In this document: in pieces, positions 3,407 to 7,024 of the stretch
Layout: every line of letters starts with the position of its first letter
Numbering within the stretch: the stretch's first letter is position 1
DNA from: an uncultured Actinomycetes bacterium
Lineage (GTDB): Bacteria; Actinomycetota; Aquicultoria; CAJVYJ01
Reading direction: 5' to 3'
Length of the DNA stretch: 7,024 nucleotides
Assembly: GCA_913009475.1 (NCBI GenBank)
Contig: CAJVYJ010000093.1
Location: 1 to 7,024, forward strand
The notes under the pieces: model-generated
Database searches by the model: none
What the model saw: the letters and a program-made list of their open reading frames with translations, nothing else
What the model was told of the DNA's origin: nothing
Translations under genes and position numbers: made by a program

Positions 3407-6040
3407 CTACAACCTGATTACGTTAGCCTCACCCACGTTACTGTACCGCTCCGGCATACAGGTAAGGATGATGATTTGGCCGTGGCGTCCGGCTTCGGCG
3501 ATGACCGCACCCATTAGTTTAAGCCGCTCGGGGTCGGTATAACCGAGGGCATCATCCAGAATCAGCGGCGCGCCGTCGCTCTCTTTGCCGACGAGCATCA
3601 TACAAGCCAGGCGGGTCATGAGTGATAACTGTTCTTTGGCGCCGCTGCTCAAAGATGTAAACGGCACTGTTATCCCGTCTAAAGTTCTTTTAGTGATTCG
3701 CAGTTCTTCATCGACTTCGACATTGAAGGAATTATTAAATAATACTTTGCCTAACTGTTCAATCTTATTTTTTAAAGGCGCTACGTAGGCCTGGCGGGAT
3801 TTATCCCGCTCATCTCGCATAGTGGTAAATAAAAGTTCGACCGCCAAAGCACGGCGCACCAGCGCCTCATTCTCCCGCTTCAGCTGTTCTAAACGAGTCT
3901 CATCAGCTTTAAGTTTTTCATAAATACCTTCCTCGCCCCGCAATCTTAAACGCTCTTTAGTCGTGATAAGCCGTCTTTCGATGTCGTCGCGCCGCTGCTG
4001 AAGAGTGCGTGATGAACCTTCGGCCGCGTTCAATAAAGTTTTTACTTTCTCCGGATTTTTTTCTTTGAGTTTATTCTCTATATCATTAAAATCCTTTTCC
4101 GTGAGCGCGAGGTTTTCCGCCGTTTCTTTGGCTTTTATCTCTAAGTCTTTATCCGTAATACTATCTCGGGCTCGGTCAATATCGGCGAGTAGCTGTTTAT
4201 AGGCGTCTTCTTTTAAGCGCAACTCAACCTGCAACTCTTTATTGCCGGAGCGTAAATCTTCATGGTTTTTGCGCGCGGCCTCGAGGCGAGCGTGTACTTC
4301 TGTCCAGCGTTTATTGATACGATTAAATATTTTTTCCTCTAAAAGTAGCTCATCTTCAGCGTTTTTATAGCTATCGGCGAGGGACGGTACGGTCGCGCGC
4401 ATTGCGGTATAGTTATCAACGTTTTTCTCTAAAGATTTAAGCTTGCCGGCAAACTCTTCTTCCGTTAAATCCCGCAGATTTTCTGTTGCTATTCTAGACC
4501 AATTTTCAATTTTTGCTTGCGCTTGCCGGCGTTTTTCATAAGCTGCTTTGGCCTCCTCCAGGTTGGCTACGCCACCGGCGCGACAGGCGGTTTCGAATTT
4601 TGCTTGAGCGGCGCTGACATGTTGGGCCGGCGCGTCCGTACTTATGCCGGAGTTTATCTTAATATCGATTTGTTTAGGTATGGTTAAGCGCAATGACTGT
4701 GTCACGGATAACTGTTTCTCTTCCTCTTTCTCAATGGAGGTATTTTTTCCATCAATAACTAATTCGGTACGGGCTAGGCCCCGCAGCGTAATTGTCGGGG
4801 TCTCAGCTTCCAGCTTGGCTTCAGCTCTGACTACGGCTTCTCTTGCTTCTACTATCGTGTTTAGTTTTTTATCATCTACCCGGTAGCGTTGCAACTCTGT
4901 TTCCGCCGCCTCTTTATCAGTGCGTCCTTTTTCCAGGCGTTCTTGGCGCTCCCGCATTTGTTCTAAATCAAATTTGTTTCGGAAATATCCAACATCAGCA
5001 CGTCTTAAGGCTAGGAGGGATTCCGCGGTTTTTCGCTCATCATCAATAGAATGCCAATTTTTCTCAGCTGTTTGCCAGGCTTTGGTCGCTTGTTCCAACG
5101 CCGGTGCGCGCGCGGCGGCAGTCTCTTTGAGTTTATCAAGTTCGTCCAGTGTGGTTTGGACTTTTCCAATCAATTTTTGGCGCGTTTCTTGTTTTTTTGA
5201 TGTTTCGTTTTTTAACGTGCTGTCGGCGTCCAGTTGGATGCGGGCTTTATCTAACTTATTTTCCCACTCCCTTATCTCCTTAAGGGCGGCTTGGTGTTCG
5301 GTAATACTTTTTTTAATCTCTTTAGCTTGTATCTCTAGACTTTCACACTCATTGTTAAGGCGCGGGACTTCATCAATGTCATTTTCCAGGCTTTGCCAAA
5401 CATCGCTGGTTGATTTTAGTGCTTCTTCGGCGGAATCAACTGCTTGCGTGGATTCCCGCAGCAACTTATTGGCTTTGCCGGTACCTGTGTAATATAGCGA
5501 ATATTCATTTTGAACAAGAGCGAACAGGCTCTCTGTTTTTGTCTCCAAAGTATTGCCGCCGGCAGCTCTATCCAATGCCGCGGAGAGTGCGGTCTGTTTG
5601 GTTAAATCCGCTTGGCTAAGTTCCAAGCCTTGCCGTATATTTAAGGCTCGCCAAAGGTTAACGTCAATAGTCTCCCCCAATATGGCCTCAGCTTTTTCAT
5701 GGGCCTCATCTCCGGCATAATTCTCCGGCCGGGGCGCGGTCAACTTTAAAGTGGTCATAGTATTTTTATGGAAACGTTTTGAGTAAGTGAAAGCGTACGG
5801 ACCGCTTTCCGCTTGTAGCTCGATCTCAGTGCCGACGTCAATATTAACCGGTTTTATCTCTTTTATATCCCTATGTTTGCTTGAAGCCCGGTAATTGAAG
5901 AGCAGTATTATCGCATCGGCTAAGCTTGATTTGCCGACCTCATTGGGACCCTCTATGACGTTTATCCCCGAGGGGTTAAAATCCGCTGAGAAATCCTTAA
6001 TACCCCGGAAGTTGCGCAGCCTAAGTTTGAGAAACTTCAT
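3407..6040 (-). CDS. Rad50/SbcC-like SMC-type ATPase
   Basis: Complete, 877 residues. The N-terminal ATPase half has LRNFRGIKDFSADF and the Walker A GPNEVGKSS (31-39), with a likely Q-loop in NIRQGLELSQ (134-143). Long charged helices (about 200-410 and 500-755) are predicted coiled coil. They are separated by a beta-rich insert (about 413-470: PTITLRGLARTELVIDGK and following). The C-terminal half carries the ABC signature LSSGAKEQL (797-805), Walker B LILDD (826-830) and the D-loop ALGYTDPERL. No CXXC zinc hook is present; the four cysteines are scattered. The usual H-loop histidine is replaced by Met862 in LTCMPERY. Rad50/SbcC proteins clamp DNA ends and drive the partner nuclease by ATP hydrolysis. 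The ATG overlaps the stop of the nuclease gene (ATGA, 6040-6037), so the two are translationally coupled. At 877 residues it is shorter than E. coli SbcC (over 1000). It resembles an SbcC-like family I recall from Actinobacteriota. Confidence 0.92.
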   Translation of the reverse strand: MKFLKLRLRNFRGIKDFSADFNPSGINVIEGPNEVGKSSLADAIILLFNYRASSKHRDIKEIKPVNIDVGTEIELQAESGPYAFTYSKRFHKNTMTTLKLTAPRPENYAGDEAHEKAEAILGETIDVNLWRALNIRQGLELSQADLTKQTALSAALDRAAGGNTLETKTESLFALVQNEYSLYYTGTGKANKLLRESTQAVDSAEEALKSTSDVWQSLENDIDEVPRLNNECESLEIQAKEIKKSITEHQAALKEIREWENKLDKARIQLDADSTLKNETSKKQETRQKLIGKVQTTLDELDKLKETAAARAPALEQATKAWQTAEKNWHSIDDERKTAESLLALRRADVGYFRNKFDLEQMRERQERLEKGRTDKEAAETELQRYRVDDKKLNTIVEAREAVVRAEAKLEAETPTITLRGLARTELVIDGKNTSIEKEEEKQLSVTQSLRLTIPKQIDIKINSGISTDAPAQHVSAAQAKFETACRAGGVANLEEAKAAYEKRRQAQAKIENWSRIATENLRDLTEEEFAGKLKSLEKNVDNYTAMRATVPSLADSYKNAEDELLLEEKIFNRINKRWTEVHARLEAARKNHEDLRSGNKELQVELRLKEDAYKQLLADIDRARDSITDKDLEIKAKETAENLALTEKDFNDIENKLKEKNPEKVKTLLNAAEGSSRTLQQRRDDIERRLITTKERLRLRGEEGIYEKLKADETRLEQLKRENEALVRRALAVELLFTTMRDERDKSRQAYVAPLKNKIEQLGKVLFNNSFNVEVDEELRITKRTLDGITVPFTSLSSGAKEQLSLMTRLACMMLVGKESDGAPLILDDALGYTDPERLKLMGAVIAEAGRHGQIIILTCMPERYSNVGEANVIRL

Positions 6041-7024
6041 CGCGCTTTACCTGCCAGACGCATAAGCAACGCCAACGCGTCGCGTGCTTGGATGCCGGTT
6101 TCGCCGGTCTCTTTAGCGGTCTCTCTCAGCCCCTTAACTGTTTGCTCGGCAAAGCCGGTAAAACCGAAGCCGGTGAAGTCTTTCTCCTCCGGTATAATGG
6201 TCAACTCATTTTTACGGGTTTCCAAGACACCCAGTACGTCATGCGCTTGTTGCAATATATCTTCCAACCGGCCATTGAGGGCTAACGATACGGAACCTAC
6301 GAGACGTAATTTGACGATAGTACGTTCCTTATTTTTTATCTCGCGCAAGCGGTGGTCAATATTTTCCACGTCGGCGTCCGTATTGGCATATACGTCTTTA
6401 TATTCAATAAAACTCCAGGTGCCGGTCTTAATCGGCCGCACGGTAGCTTTGTTTTCATCTACTTCGGCTATCAGCGCATAACCGGACTTTACCTCATCAT
6501 AATCCGTAGGCTCGGGCGTGCCGCTGTACCATATTCGTCCGGTCTTACCGACTTCCGTAACGGAGTGCCGGTCACCCAGTGCCAAGTAGTGGATTTTACC
6601 TTCTTTTAGCGCTGTTTCCGCGGTGGATTGCGAAATTAGGGCCGGATCATCCGGGTTGGGCGATAAAGAGTCCACTATCCCATGTGCTACACAGATACGC
6701 ACTTTTTTGGCCGCGGTTTTAAGGGGCGCGATTGCCTCAGCCGCCAGGTCGCCCAGCGGTTTTTTTGTTCGCCAAGGAGCGCCGAAGATTTCTATATTTT
6801 TATCGAACTTGATAGGTTTACTATCTTCAATAACATGAATGTGGCTGGGCTTCTTATCTAAGAAAGTCGAGGAATGGTAGATAGACCCGGCATTAAGTGG
6901 GTCGTGGTTACCCGGCAGCAGATAGACCGGTACCGGCACTTCCTTTAAAGCTTCCAGGGCTCGGGCAATTGTCTGTCTTTCCAGTAGATTCGATTCGAAA
7001 ATATCGCCGCAGACCACCATAAAC
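6037..7024 (-). CDS. Mre11/SbcD-like metallophosphoesterase (DNA repair nuclease), N-terminus outside window
   Basis: At least 328 residues are visible; the frame remains open to the right edge, so the first metal-binding motif (DxH) and the true start lie beyond it. The ATG at 7020 is internal (FMVVCGDIFES). Visible motifs, numbered from the first full codon: GDIFES (6-11), PGNHDP (37-42), VAHG (112-115) and ALGDRHS (148-154). Together these line up with metallophosphoesterase motifs II to V that bind two Mn ions. After the catalytic core come WYSGTPEPTDYDE, a capping-domain-like region (about 195-270) and a C-terminal helical tail that in Mre11/SbcD docks on the ATPase. The role is exo/endonuclease processing of DNA ends with the coupled Rad50-like protein. 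The last motif reads GDRH where canonical Mre11/SbcD has GHxH; I recall the same GDRHS in homologues of this pair, so it is probably a subfamily trait. Confidence 0.9.
   Translation of the reverse strand, partial: FMVVCGDIFESNLLERQTIARALEALKEVPVPVYLLPGNHDPLNAGSIYHSSTFLDKKPSHIHVIEDSKPIKFDKNIEIFGAPWRTKKPLGDLAAEAIAPLKTAAKKVRICVAHGIVDSLSPNPDDPALISQSTAETALKEGKIHYLALGDRHSVTEVGKTGRIWYSGTPEPTDYDEVKSGYALIAEVDENKATVRPIKTGTWSFIEYKDVYANTDADVENIDHRLREIKNKERTIVKLRLVGSVSLALNGRLEDILQQAHDVLGVLETRKNELTIIPEEKDFTGFGFTGFAEQTVKGLRETAKETGETGIQARDALALLMRLAGKAR

Noticed and set aside
4920..5492. Plus-strand frame of 190 codons inside the ATPase gene
   Set aside because: Antisense shadow of the coiled-coil region; serine- and leucine-rich composition is what reversed coiled-coil codons give.
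1..7024. CRISPR array or phage/defence cassette
   Set aside because: No regularly spaced direct repeats and no cas, integrase or capsid genes. The SbcCD-like pair alone is better explained as DNA repair.

Overview
The window looks like a chromosomal segment of an uncultured bacterium using the standard code. TGA is used as a stop, starts include TTG, GTG, one leaderless ATG and possibly ATT, and base composition is moderate. The ATPase/nuclease pair at the right end closely resembles, from memory, an SbcCD-like pair common in Actinobacteriota. With the leaderless gene this hints at an actinobacterial or related deep lineage, but this is a weak inference.

Layout, left to right. (1) 1-315, minus strand: 5' part of a COG2426-type small multidrug-export-like membrane protein, running off the left edge, with no canonical start codon in frame. 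(2) 316-509: divergent promoter region. (3) 510-1586, plus: ychF, a complete universally conserved GTPase starting at TTG behind a perfect Shine-Dalgarno. (4) 1612-2939, minus: a compact island of three toxin-antitoxin-like modules, each with one intact and one broken partner. These are hicB with a truncated chimeric hicA, a DUF6364-type antitoxin with a PIN-toxin remnant, and DUF2442 with a frameshifted DUF4160 gene. The tail of the hicA remnant is a second, diverged copy of the DUF4160/DUF2442 junction. (5) 2940-3406: gene-free stretch with a 124-bp element bounded by near-perfect inverted repeats and one copy of a GTAGGGGC-type dispersed repeat. (6) 3407-7024, minus: a translationally coupled Mre11/SbcD-like nuclease (N-terminus outside the window) and an 877-residue Rad50/SbcC-like ATPase.

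How the parts work together. The two right-hand genes overlap by ATGA and should form one DNA-end-processing complex. The middle is best read as a decaying recombination-prone island between housekeeping genes. Antitoxin-type genes survive while toxin-type partners are truncated, deleted or frameshifted, and small palindromic repeats have accumulated beside them. I found no CRISPR array, tRNA, rRNA, intact transposase or convincing intrinsic terminator.
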